DNA from: Alphaproteobacteria bacterium
GTDB lineage: Bacteria > Pseudomonadota > Alphaproteobacteria > Rhizobiales > JAJRRF01
Reading direction: 5' to 3'
NCBI GenBank assembly: GCA_024279735.1
Contig: JAJRRF010000124.1
Location: 1-40,529 of the forward strand
DNA length: 40,529 nt
In this document: one piece after another, positions 18,000 through 25,569 of the stretch
How positions within the stretch are numbered: position 1 is the first letter of the stretch
How the letters are laid out: each line of letters begins with the position of its first letter
Translations under genes and position numbers: made by a program
Notes under the pieces: model-generated
Told to the model about the DNA's origin: nothing
What the model saw: the letters and a program-made list of their open reading frames with translations, nothing else
Databases searched by the model: none

Positions 18000-18862
18000 C
18001 TATGACTTTCCACACTGTTTCTTTGTAATACAATAAATCCGAAACCTAAAATAATCCTGATCAGATTTATCTTTTGATAATGCAATAGCTTTTTTGGTAA
18101 CTCCCCAGCTTGTTTTAGGTGTATTAACTAATTGATAAATAACGATAAAAATAAATCGTTATTTTTAAAACCACTAAAATATGATCATTTTTCCATTAAA
18201 AAACAGGATTTTTAGACTGTATTCCGCTTGAAAACGCGTATTTACGTGAAAAAAGAAGCTGGGGAGTTACCTTTTTTGTACATAACCACGGCCTCATCAT
18301 TTCGGTTTAAGTTATCCAAAATAGTAGCAACCCCTCTATAATGGTCTGGATTTTTAGAATCTAGACCAATCAATTTTCTAAACTCAACCAAAGCCTTCTT
18401 CTTTTTTCCTTGAAACGAATAAACATATGCAATTAAGTTATAAGAAGTGAAATCTTTTGGATTATTATCAATTGCCTTACCGTAATCCTCTATCTTTTTA
18501 CGATAATTCGTTGCATTTTTTTTAATCTGTGCTTTCGTTAATGGAGCTGCCAAGGCTTGGGATATTTTGTAGGTTCCAGCCCGCCACCGATAGATTTCAC
18601 CACGTCGAATCTTTGACAACCCTTTTTGTTCCAACAAAAGATTACAAGATTCAAACGATTCTTTAAAAGAACCATTTTTACACATCGTAGAGGCTCCACG
18701 GTAACACGCAGCCATTGCTTTTTTCTCATCTTTTTCTTCTTTACAGATTTTTGTATCTTTTTTAACCTGTAATTAAGTCAGTCAACCACTGACTTGCCTG
18801 AACTGAGTTGATAGAGACAACCAACATAACAAAAAACTAAGAAGAATTTTAACTGAACCCAT
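18000..18862 (-). pseudogene. Exported TPR protein gene, disrupted by an inserted element and two frameshifts
   Basis: The surviving open part (18242-18715, 157 codons) encodes TPR-like helices such as DFTSYNLIAYVYSFQGKKKK and a Cys-rich start (MAACYRGASTMCKNG). It ends abruptly in KKGNSPASFFT, which is encoded by the element at 18096-18271. Past that element the reading continues in frame as KKAIALSKDKSDQDYFRFR and stops at TAG 18000-18002, giving a normal TPR helix. Upstream, an ATG at 18862 opens a signal peptide (MGSVKILLSF). One missing T in the T-run near 18833 and one extra base near 18767 shift the frame. With both repaired, a signal peptide ending SINSVQA joins SQWLTDLITG and then the TPR part. 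The gene is probably inactive. Confidence 0.75.
18096..18271. mobile_element. 176-bp MITE-like element with perfect 16-bp terminal inverted repeats
   Basis: GGTAACTCCCCAGCTT (18096-18111) is the exact reverse complement of AAGCTGGGGAGTTACC (18256-18271). Both ends are flanked by TTTTTT (18090-18095 and 18272-18277), consistent with a 6-bp target duplication or insertion into a T run. The interior is AT-rich, has no ORF and holds a 10-bp hairpin (AAATAACGAT with ATCGTTATTT, around 18137-18164). Removing the element plus one T6 restores the reading frame of the surrounding TPR gene. The element looks non-autonomous; the mobilising transposase is not in the window as far as I can tell. Confidence 0.8.
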
Positions 18863-19048
18863 TACCTTGTCACCTTTTACCCTAATCTATACACAGACAC
18901 ATTCATCTTTATTGACTTCACCCACGTCATAGTTGGACTTGTTCCAACTATCCATGCTGTGAACGCTCATCCCTAAAACCAATTTATCAACCAAGACCAA
19001 AGCCTTCAGAATGGATCATTGGATATCCAATGATGACGGCTAGAGGGA
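18863..19048. other. Gap between the broken TPR gene and the small membrane ORF, with palindromes
   Basis: It contains a perfect 20-bp palindrome at 19015-19034 (half-site ATCATTGGAT) and a 7-bp stem (AGTTGGA 18931-18937 with TCCAACT 18943-18949). No T-rich tail follows on the minus strand. The palindrome lies 14 bases past the stop of the small membrane ORF. Confidence 0.5.
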
Positions 19049-19225
19049 TTATCTCTTCATTCTATATTTCTTCCAGCCCCATAAAACACTAAAAACAACG
19101 AGAGCCAGCCCAAATACAACGCCATAAATAGCAACCTGAAGATCTATTGTTGCCATCAAATGAGACTGGAGTTCCCATTTAACACCATAGTCTCCAAAGC
19201 AATTTATGATTCCCAGTTGCATCAT
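19049..19225 (-). CDS. Small single-span membrane protein in the SUF operon (58 aa)
   Basis: It starts at the ATG at 19223-19225, one base after the sufB stop (19227-19229), with GGGG just upstream overlapping the end of sufB. The longer frame to 19258 would lie inside sufB. The product has a polar N-terminus of about 26 residues, one hydrophobic span (VAIYGVVFGLALVVFSVLWGW) and a basic C-terminus KKYRMKR. That charge pattern predicts an outside N-terminus and cytoplasmic C-terminus. I know no SUF component of this kind. It could be a real accessory protein or a chance ORF in inserted DNA. Confidence 0.45.
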   Translation of the reverse strand: MMQLGIINCFGDYGVKWELQSHLMATIDLQVAIYGVVFGLALVVFSVLWGWKKYRMKR

Positions 19226-19226
19226 C

Positions 19227-20720
19227 TTACCCCACACTTCCCTCAAGGCTAATGCCAATCAGCTTTTGGGTTTCGGCCATGAACTCCATTGGCAGATGTT
19301 GCAGTACATCACGGACAAAGCCGTTGACGATCAGGGCGACGGCCTCTTCCTCGTTCATGCCGCGCTGCATACAGTAAAACAGCTGCTCTTCTGAAATTTT
19401 TGAGGTGGTGGCCTCATGTTCAATGGTGGTGCTGGCATTCTTGGCCTCAATATAAGGCACAGTATTGGCACTGCACTGGCTGCCAATCAACAGACTGTCG
19501 CACTGGGTAAAGTTCCTTACGCCCGTTGCTTTCTTGTGGGACGAGACAATACCGCGATAGGTGTTGGACGATTTTCCAGCACTGATGCCTTTGGAAATGA
19601 TACGGCTGGAACTGTTCTTGCCCAGATGGATCATTTTTGTACCGCTATCGACCTGCTGCATCCCGTTGGAAATCGCAATTGAATAGAACTCACCGCGTGA
19701 ATTTTCGCCGCGCAGAACGCAAGACGGATATTTCCAGGTAATCGCAGACCCCGTTTCCACCTGAGTCCAGGAACATTTGGAGTTCTTGCCACGGCAATCA
19801 GCCCGCTTGGTGACGAAATTATAAATCCCGCCCTTGCCATTGGCATCGCCAGGATACCAGTTCTGCACTGTTGAATATTTGATCTCGGCATCATTCATCA
19901 CCACAAGCTCAACAACTGCGGCATGAAGCTGGTTCTCATCACGGCTTGGCGCAGTGCAGCCTTCCAGATAGGACACATAGCTGTCATCTTCGGCAATGAT
20001 AAGGGTGCGCTCAAACTGGCCTGTATTCTGTTCATTAATCCGAAAATAGGTGCTGAGTTCCATCGGACAGCGTACGCCCTTGGGAATATAGACAAAACTA
20101 CCATCAGAAAACACAGCCGCGTTCAGGGTGGCATAAAAGTTATCACTGGTCGGCACAACCGTGCCCAGATATTTACGCACCAGTTCAGGGTGGGTCTGCA
20201 ATGCCTCAGAAATTGGGCAAAAGATCACCCCTGCCTTGGCCAACTCCTTCTTAAAGGTGGTTGCTACAGAAACGGAATCGAACACAGCATCGACGGCCAC
20301 CCTAGGCCTTTCGGACGGCTCAACGCCTGCCAGAATTTCCTGTTCTGCCAGGGAAATACCCAGTTTTTCATAGGCTGCCAAAAGCTGGGGGTCAACCTCG
20401 CCCAGGCTTTTCAGCTTTTCGATATCCTTCGGCTCGGAATAATAATACAAATCCTGAAAATCAATCTTGGGATAGTTCAACAGTGCCCAGTCAGGCTCTT
20501 CCATCGTCAGCCAACGGCGATAGGCCTCCAACCGCCATTCCAACATCCATTCCGGCTCATTTTTCTTGGCAGAAATATATTTTACAATATCTTCGCTCAG
20601 GCCTTTTGGAGCCTTGACAGACTCAATGTCAGTGGAAAAGCCATATTTATACTTATCAACCTCAATGCCCTTGACGGCATCAACGGTATCCTGGTCAATG
20701 TTCTCTTTTACATCTGTCAT
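19227..20720 (-). CDS. sufB: SUF scaffold subunit SufB
   Basis: SufB is the core scaffold on which the cluster is assembled and receives sulfur. Signatures include [36 protein letters not shown], the catalytic-type cysteine in [15 protein letters not shown], and [22 protein letters not shown] near the end. The 497 residues are normal. GGAG lies about 7 bases before the ATG at 20720. It follows the NifS-like desulfurase by about 95 bases. The separation from sufC by an insertion-scarred region is atypical. Confidence 0.97.
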   Translation of the reverse strand: MTDVKENIDQDTVDAVKGIEVDKYKYGFSTDIESVKAPKGLSEDIVKYISAKKNEPEWMLEWRLEAYRRWLTMEEPDWALLNYPKIDFQDLYYYSEPKDIEKLKSLGEVDPQLLAAYEKLGISLAEQEILAGVEPSERPRVAVDAVFDSVSVATTFKKELAKAGVIFCPISEALQTHPELVRKYLGTVVPTSDNFYATLNAAVFSDGSFVYIPKGVRCPMELSTYFRINEQNTGQFERTLIIAEDDSYVSYLEGCTAPSRDENQLHAAVVELVVMNDAEIKYSTVQNWYPGDANGKGGIYNFVTKRADCRGKNSKCSWTQVETGSAITWKYPSCVLRGENSRGEFYSIAISNGMQQVDSGTKMIHLGKNSSSRIISKGISAGKSSNTYRGIVSSHKKATGVRNFTQCDSLLIGSQCSANTVPYIEAKNASTTIEHEATTSKISEEQLFYCMQRGMNEEEAVALIVNGFVRDVLQHLPMEFMAETQKLIGISLEGSVG

Positions 20721-20815
20721 GGTCTACTCCACCTTGTCATACTAAAGACTTGCCTCATGATATCCAGGCTGGCTACAACCCAAGATATATAATATTTTTC
20801 TGCATATTCAACTGG

Positions 20816-22018
20816 TTATGCTGCCGCATGATGTTTTTTATGCTGCAAAAACATATCAGCATAAACAGACAGGAATGCGGTCACATCCTGCTTTTCTGAC
20901 TGCCACCCGAAACTGACGCGAATGGCACTGTTACACAAATCATCTTCATATCCCATAGCCTGCAACACATGAGAAACGGTTACCTTTCCTGACGAACAGG
21001 CTGACCCAGAACTGACCGCGATCCCGGCCAAATCCAGCGTCATCAACATATTTTCTGCCCTCAAACCTTTCGATAAAAAGCACAGTGTATTGGGCAACCT
21101 CTCACCCTTCCGGGCAACAATGACGATTTCATCATTGATCTGCCCCAAACCTTCTTCAAGCATGTTGCGCAAGCCTTCCAGCCGACTTCTTTCCGTTTCC
21201 AGCCTGCCTGCACATATCTCAGCTGCCAGCCCAAAGCTGACAATACCCGGCAGGTTTTCCGTCCCACCGCGTCTGTTCCTTTCCTGGCCGCCGCCCCTGA
21301 CCAGGACATCTTTCAAAACCAGGTCAGGATCCTTGGCAATCAGGGCACCAACGCCCTGCATCCCGCCAATCTTATGAGCCGAGACAGACATAAAATCGAC
21401 TGGCAAAGCCTCAAAATCCAAATTCATCTTTCCTGCGGCCTGCACTGCATCGACATGAAACAGCCCGCCAAACCTATGAACAATCTCGCCCAGGGCTGCA
21501 ATGTCCTGCACCTGCCCGGTTTCATTATTGGCCATCATCACCGATACCATAAAAGGCGTAGCTTCAGCTCTTCCAGCTTTCCTGTCCAGTGTTTGGCCAG
21601 GTAATTGCCCCTCCAGGAACTGCTGCAAAACGTCCCCTGTAATCTGGCCTTCGCGACCTACCGGAATGACAGACACCTGGCCTGAAACAAAGCGTCCACC
21701 AGCAAGAACCGAAGCATGTTCTGTTGCACCAACAAAAAGTCTGGCACTGGCAGCATGACCTGCTGATATAATCTGCGGACTCAGCACCAAGTTATTGGCC
21801 TCCGTTCCGCCGCCAGTAAAAATCACCTGGCTATCTTTTGCACCAACCAGCCCTGCCACCTGCTGCCGCGCTTTCCTTAAGACTGCCTTTGCCTTGCGTC
21901 CTTCACCATGTATTGAGGACGGGTTGCCTGGTTTCCGCAATAGCGTCACAACCGCCTCCCAAACCTCTGGCATCACTGGGGTCGTCGCATTATAGTCCAG
22001 ATAAATCCGCCTATTCAT
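20816..22018 (-). CDS. Class I cysteine desulfurase (NifS/IscS-like)
   Basis: This PLP enzyme releases sulfur from cysteine. YLDYNATTPVMPEV is the family N-terminus, VSAHKIGGMQGVGALIA holds the PLP lysine, and SSGSACSSGKVTVSHVL is the flexible loop with the sulfur-carrying cysteine, the class I type. At 400 residues it is the length of IscS. It lies 13 bases after the iscR stop and before sufB. This place is usual in alphaproteobacterial SUF operons, which then carry two desulfurases (this one and SufS). I cannot separate iscS from nifS by sequence alone, so I give no symbol. Confidence 0.94.
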   Translation of the reverse strand: MNRRIYLDYNATTPVMPEVWEAVVTLLRKPGNPSSIHGEGRKAKAVLRKARQQVAGLVGAKDSQVIFTGGGTEANNLVLSPQIISAGHAASARLFVGATEHASVLAGGRFVSGQVSVIPVGREGQITGDVLQQFLEGQLPGQTLDRKAGRAEATPFMVSVMMANNETGQVQDIAALGEIVHRFGGLFHVDAVQAAGKMNLDFEALPVDFMSVSAHKIGGMQGVGALIAKDPDLVLKDVLVRGGGQERNRRGGTENLPGIVSFGLAAEICAGRLETERSRLEGLRNMLEEGLGQINDEIVIVARKGERLPNTLCFLSKGLRAENMLMTLDLAGIAVSSGSACSSGKVTVSHVLQAMGYEDDLCNSAIRVSFGWQSEKQDVTAFLSVYADMFLQHKKHHAAA

Positions 22019-22031
22019 GAGCTATAAAGTC

Positions 22032-22547
22032 CTAACCCGCTTGTTTACTAGAGTTAAGGTAATCCTTTACATAATCCGTTGCAGGCGCATCTTCTGCCTG
22101 CGTGATAACTGGCGTTACTATTGTGTTGTCCAGAACATCCTGCAAGGTGACCTGCTCCAAAAAACTCTCAATATGCCCCCCTAACGATGACCAAAGATCA
22201 TGGGTGATACAATTGCCACCGTCCAGGCATCCTTCTGAATTATCCTCACCCTGGCAGCGTGTAATCTTGAAAGGCTCACCTACTGCAATCATTATTTCAG
22301 AAATCAGGATATCCCCTGAACTCTTGGCCAGGGCGTAGCCCCCACCGGGGCCGCGCATACTCTTGGCCAGTCCTGCGCGCCGCAACTTGACAAAAAGCTG
22401 CTCCAGGTAGGAGAGAGAAATTCTCTGGCGATCCGATATTTCGGACATGGGAATACTTTTGTCTTTGCCATGTTTTGTGTCTTTGCCATGTTTTGCCAGG
22501 TCTGCCATTGCCATGACGGCATACCGTCCTTTAGTGTTCAAACGCAT
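22032..22547 (-). CDS. iscR: Rrf2-family Fe-S regulator IscR
   Basis: IscR binds a [2Fe-2S] cluster and regulates Fe-S assembly operons. The start is at 22547 (MRLNTKGRYAV), with GAGG (22553-22556 complement) 5 bases before the ATG. The longer frame to 22616 adds 23 unlikely residues. The winged helix shows QRISLSYLEQLF and MRGPGGGYALAK. The ligand set is C98, C107, C113 and H116, with three extra residues between the first two cysteines compared with E. coli. Residues 20-30 contain a duplicated KHGKDT/KHGKDK, produced by an 18-bp tandem repeat. It heads the SUF operon, so autoregulation is expected. Confidence 0.93.
   Translation of the reverse strand: MRLNTKGRYAVMAMADLAKHGKDTKHGKDKSIPMSEISDRQRISLSYLEQLFVKLRRAGLAKSMRGPGGGYALAKSSGDILISEIMIAVGEPFKITRCQGEDNSEGCLDGGNCITHDLWSSLGGHIESFLEQVTLQDVLDNTIVTPVITQAEDAPATDYVKDYLNSSKQAG
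22461..22496. repeat. 18-bp tandem duplication inside iscR
   Basis: GTCTTTGCCATGTTTTGT (22461-22478) is followed directly by the same 18 bases with only the last base changed (22479-22496). It adds six codons in frame to the loop after the first helix of IscR. Confidence 0.9.
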
Positions 22548-22831
22548 AAAAACCTCATTTTTCCAAAGCCCAGCCTGTTCCGCCTGCGTGACCATTAACA
22601 GAGGGTCTTCAGGCAACCAAAGGATACAAAGACACCCCTTGTCGTCCCTATCCTGAAATTCAGGCTATAATTTTAAATTTACCTTAACACAAAAAGTATA
22701 GAACCTTGAATTTAGGGCTATGAGTGTGTATCTCTACCCAATAGGCCAAACCCAACAAAACAGTCGACAGCGCAAAAACGCGGAAAACCTAATGTTTGGT
22801 GGGTTATGCATTATATCCTATAAATAAATAT

Positions 22832-22850
22832 CTTGAGTAAAAAAGTCAAG
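22832..22850. promoter_or_regulatory. Candidate IscR operator between iscR and the alpha/beta hydrolase gene
   Basis: CTTGAGTAAAAAAGTCAAG is an imperfect palindrome. It matches the core of the E. coli type 1 IscR site (YYGACTRwwwYAGTCRR, from memory) at all but two positions. On the minus strand it contains TTGACT, followed after 17 bases by TATTTA, a possible iscR promoter. On the plus strand TTGAGT is followed after 15 bases by TATAAA, a possible hydrolase promoter. The site sits in the 421-base divergent gap (22548-22968), where I see nothing else clear. Confidence 0.45.
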
Positions 22851-22968
22851 AACTATAAAAAGAGATCCTGGACAACCCCAAGCCTGGCCAGACTCAATAA
22901 TTATACCCATAGTTATTACAAGTAAGCTGGCTGCAATTTATGAACTTTAAGGGTGACAAAAACCTACC

Positions 22969-23637
22969 ATGCCTGAAATCAATATTAATGGCCCGACTGG
23001 CCGTATCGAAAGCCGTTATCACCATGACCCCTCTGGAAACAGCCCGATAGCCCTGATACTGCACCCCCATCCACAGTTTGGGGGCACGATGAACAATCCG
23101 GTTGTCTATAACCTTTACCACAGTTTTGTTGACAGGGGTTTCTCGGTTCTGCGCTTTAACTTTCGCGGCGTTGGCAAGTCACAGGGTCTGTTTGACAATG
23201 GCCAAGGTGAACTGGCTGACGCGGCTGCGGCTCTGGACTGGATGCAGGGGCATAACCCTGAAGCCAAGACTTGCTGGATTGCAGGTGTCTCCTTTGGGGC
23301 CTGGATTTCCATGCAACTGCTGATGCGCCGCCCGGAAATTGAGGGCTTTATCTCTGTCGCCCCGCCTGCCAACCTGTATGATTTCAGTTTCCTCGCGCCC
23401 TGCCCGTCTTCTGGCCTGATGGTTGGCGGCGGCAAGGACAGGGTTGTGCCAACAGAGGCCGTTGCCGACCTGGTCAAGAAACTAAAAACCCAGAATGATA
23501 TCCTGATCACCAATGAGGTCATTCCTGATGCCAACCATTTCTTTGAGGACAAGGTTGATGAACTGATGGAGGTGATTGACGACTATATGGACAATACCCA
23601 CGGCTCTGCTCGCCAGCGCATGATTGGTGGTTTCTAG
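22969..23637 (+). CDS. Alpha/beta hydrolase next to the SUF operon
   Basis: The 222 residues have the hydrolase fold. ALILHPHPQFGGTMNN is an oxyanion-region HPHP motif. GVSFG (106-110) carries the nucleophile S108, and KDRVVP gives the acid D157. H190 in DANHFF completes the triad. The closest family by eye is the small KANL3/Tex30-like or dienelactone-hydrolase-like bacterial group; the substrate is unknown. It is divergent from iscR and may share the operator at 22832-22850. A GGTGA ribosome site lies about 11 bases before the ATG. It is followed by a structured repeat and a strong terminator. Confidence 0.85.
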   Translation: MPEININGPTGRIESRYHHDPSGNSPIALILHPHPQFGGTMNNPVVYNLYHSFVDRGFSVLRFNFRGVGKSQGLFDNGQGELADAAAALDWMQGHNPEAKTCWIAGVSFGAWISMQLLMRRPEIEGFISVAPPANLYDFSFLAPCPSSGLMVGGGKDRVVPTEAVADLVKKLKTQNDILITNEVIPDANHFFEDKVDELMEVIDDYMDNTHGSARQRMIGGF

Positions 23638-23736
23638 TGCATAGTGCGAGCAGGTTCGGTCAGCCGACCTTGCTCTAGCCCTTTAATTGCGCATATCTTA
23701 ACCCGCAAATCGTAACGATTTACTCGCACTATGCAC
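23637..23736. repeat. 100-bp element with perfect 14-bp terminal inverted repeats
   Basis: GTGCATAGTGCGAG (23637-23650) is the exact reverse complement of CTCGCACTATGCAC (23723-23736). The interior holds an imperfect stem (AGGTTCGG with GCCGACCT) and a near-palindrome AATCGTAACGATT. The left arm starts on the last base of the hydrolase stop. The tip CATAGT is shared with the IS ends at both window edges, so it could be an IS-derived miniature. Alternatively it is a REP-like or RNA structure. Confidence 0.65.
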
Positions 23737-23769
23737 AAGCCTGTCAATATGACTGGCTGACTTCTCTAA

Positions 23770-23810
23770 AAAAAACCCTCCTGAACTGGTTAAGTTCAGG
23801 AGGGTTTTTT
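23770..23810. terminator. Strong bidirectional terminator
   Basis: An 18-bp perfect stem pairs 23770-23787 with 23793-23810 (AGTTCAGGAGGGTTTTTT) around the loop GGTTA. It has six Ts after the GC-rich part on both strands, so it can serve both the hydrolase gene and the lipoprotein gene convergent with it. Confidence 0.92.
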
Positions 23811-23847
23811 GTTGAAGAACGAAAACTGCCCTTGACGAGAAGCCAGG

Positions 23848-24063
23848 TCATTTATTTGTTTTTTGCTTTGTCCTGGTCACTGCCCTGACACCATCAACAG
23901 CAGTTCCGACCACAGCACCAGCCACCTTGGCAGTTGTTTTTACAGCGACAGACGTAATTGTTACAGCTGTATCAACAACAGCTATTGCAGCGCATCCTGA
24001 CAAACTGGCTGCCAAAATTGCTGAAATAACAACCACCCTATACTTCCGTTTCCACATCTGCAT
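23848..24063 (-). CDS. Small lipoprotein (71 aa)
   Basis: The product has a basic N-terminus (MQMWKRKYR), a hydrophobic stretch and a lipobox LSGC at about residues 21-24, so it is probably lipid-anchored after cleavage by signal peptidase II. The mature part is Ala/Val/Thr-rich (VVDTAVTITSVAVKTTAKVAG) and ends in a basic tail. AGG lies 9 bases before the ATG at 24063. Residues after the lipobox do not show the Asp inner-membrane retention signal at position +2. The bidirectional terminator lies just downstream. Function unknown. Confidence 0.7.
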   Translation of the reverse strand: MQMWKRKYRVVVISAILAASLSGCAAIAVVDTAVTITSVAVKTTAKVAGAVVGTAVDGVRAVTRTKQKTNK

Positions 24064-24193
24064 TGAATGTGCCTGACATAAATTAGTTTCATGATACCTC
24101 CAGCGTAAGAAATTTTCATCACAGTACCAATAGATATATTCTGTAGACAGTTATTTTTATTCTTATTGTTACCCCTGAACCACAAACCTCTGG

Positions 24194-25174
24194 CTAGGCA
24201 ACACCTGCCCTCAGCAAGTCATGGATATGGACAATTCCCACTGGCCTGTCTGCCTCAACCACAAACAGGGCGGTAATATTGGATGAATTGATAATTTCCA
24301 GGGTCGCACTGGCCAAGAGGGAAGGCTCAATCGTTTTGGGCGAAGCTGTCATCACCTGTCCCGCCGTACTATGGATAATATCACTGCCCATCTTGCGGCG
24401 CAAATCACCGTCTGTAATGATACCTGCAAGCTTGCCGTCACCATCCAGAACCCCAAGACAGCCGAGACTTTTTTCCGTCATGATCACCAGAGCCTCACTC
24501 ATCAGGCTGTCCTGGTTTACCAATGGCAGGTCGTCCCCCTTATGCATCAGGTCAGACACATGGAGCAAATTGGCTCCCAGCTTCCCACCAGGATGAAAAA
24601 CCTTAAAGTCATGGGATGTAAATCCCTTGGCTTCCAGCAAGGCAATGGCAAGGCAATCAGAAATAACCAGTTGCATCGTGGTTGAGGTCGTTGGTGCCAG
24701 GCCATGGGGACAGGCCTCCTCCGCCTTAGGCAAACCAATCAAATAGTCAGAGGCGTTGCCAAGGGTACTGTCCATTCCCGAAGTGATGGCAATCAGGGGT
24801 ATCTTAAACCGCTGTGTATAATTCAGTAGACTGCCAAGCTCAACGGTCTCGCCAGACCATGAAAAGGCAATCACCACATCATCTGTTGTAATCATGCCCA
24901 GGTCACCATGGCTGGCCTCCCCAGGATGCACAAAAAAGGCCGGGGTGCCAGTCGAGGCCATTGTCGCTGCCATTTTAAGGCCAATATGGCCGCTCTTGCC
25001 CATACCCGTCACAATAACCCGCCCGCTACTTTCATGAATGGCTTTCACAGCCCCAGCAAAAGCCGCAGATAAATTTCCCTCCAGGGCTGTCCTTATCTGT
25101 GCCAGCCCCTCGGCCTCAATTTCCAAAGTCCGGAACGCCGAATCCAAGGCCTGTCTTGTCATGTCACTTGTCAT
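24194..25174 (-). CDS. kdsD: Arabinose-5-phosphate isomerase (KpsF/GutQ/KdsD family)
   Basis: It converts ribulose 5-phosphate to arabinose 5-phosphate, the first step toward KDO for lipopolysaccharide or capsule. An SIS domain shows GMGKSGHIGLKMAATMASTG and VHPGEASHGDLGMI. Two CBS domains follow (DLMHKGDDLPLV and VMTASPKTIEPSL). The start is uncertain: a TTG at 25189 and ATGs at 25174 and 25162 are all possible and none has a well-spaced ribosome site. The ATG at 25174 gives 326 residues, normal for the family. Its neighbour on the plus strand is a beta-barrel outer-membrane protein, which fits an envelope context. Confidence 0.93.
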   Translation of the reverse strand: MTSDMTRQALDSAFRTLEIEAEGLAQIRTALEGNLSAAFAGAVKAIHESSGRVIVTGMGKSGHIGLKMAATMASTGTPAFFVHPGEASHGDLGMITTDDVVIAFSWSGETVELGSLLNYTQRFKIPLIAITSGMDSTLGNASDYLIGLPKAEEACPHGLAPTTSTTMQLVISDCLAIALLEAKGFTSHDFKVFHPGGKLGANLLHVSDLMHKGDDLPLVNQDSLMSEALVIMTEKSLGCLGVLDGDGKLAGIITDGDLRRKMGSDIIHSTAGQVMTASPKTIEPSLLASATLEIINSSNITALFVVEADRPVGIVHIHDLLRAGVA

Positions 25175-25244
25175 TTCCTGAAATTCCAATCCCTAAATTT
25201 TCGTTTTCAGAAGGTCACTGATACCCCTTCATGTCCCTGCCCTA

Positions 25245-25401
25245 AGGACACCCGCAAAAACAATCGTTACGTTTAGCTTGATCTTTTACCCGTCAGCGTC
25301 GTTTCAAAAATGCTTGTATAGCCTGCTATACGCACATTTTTGGCCTAACTGACAAGAAAAATTTCTACGCTATCCTAAGCACTTGTTTCTGAGGGTGCCC
25401 T
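25245..25401. repeat. 157-bp imperfect palindromic element between kdsD and the beta-barrel gene
   Basis: The outer arms are 25245-25263 (AGGACACCCGCAAAAACAA) and 25383-25401, complementary at 16 of 19 positions. Nested inside are GTCAG 25292-25296 with CTGAC 25349-25353, CAAAAATG 25305-25312 with CATTTTTG 25335-25342, and GTATAGC 25316-25322 with GCTATAC 25325-25331. The remaining bases of the 365-base gap (25175-25539) show no gene. This looks like a miniature mobile element or a large structured leader. Confidence 0.6.
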
Positions 25402-25569
25402 AACAGGCCTTTACCATGTGTCTAATTTCGGTTTACCCCTGGCCGCCCCATAATAATACAGATGATAATTTGTTGTTAACCTATTCAGCCTAACCTTTGA
25501 AGCGTTATATTGCCATGGTTGCCCCCAGATTATCTATAGATGCCCCAGGCTGAGCGAAAAAACAATAGA

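Noticed and set aside
19923-20792. 289-codon plus-strand frame opposite sufB
   Set aside because: It is an antisense shadow of sufB with no ribosome site or recognisable motif.
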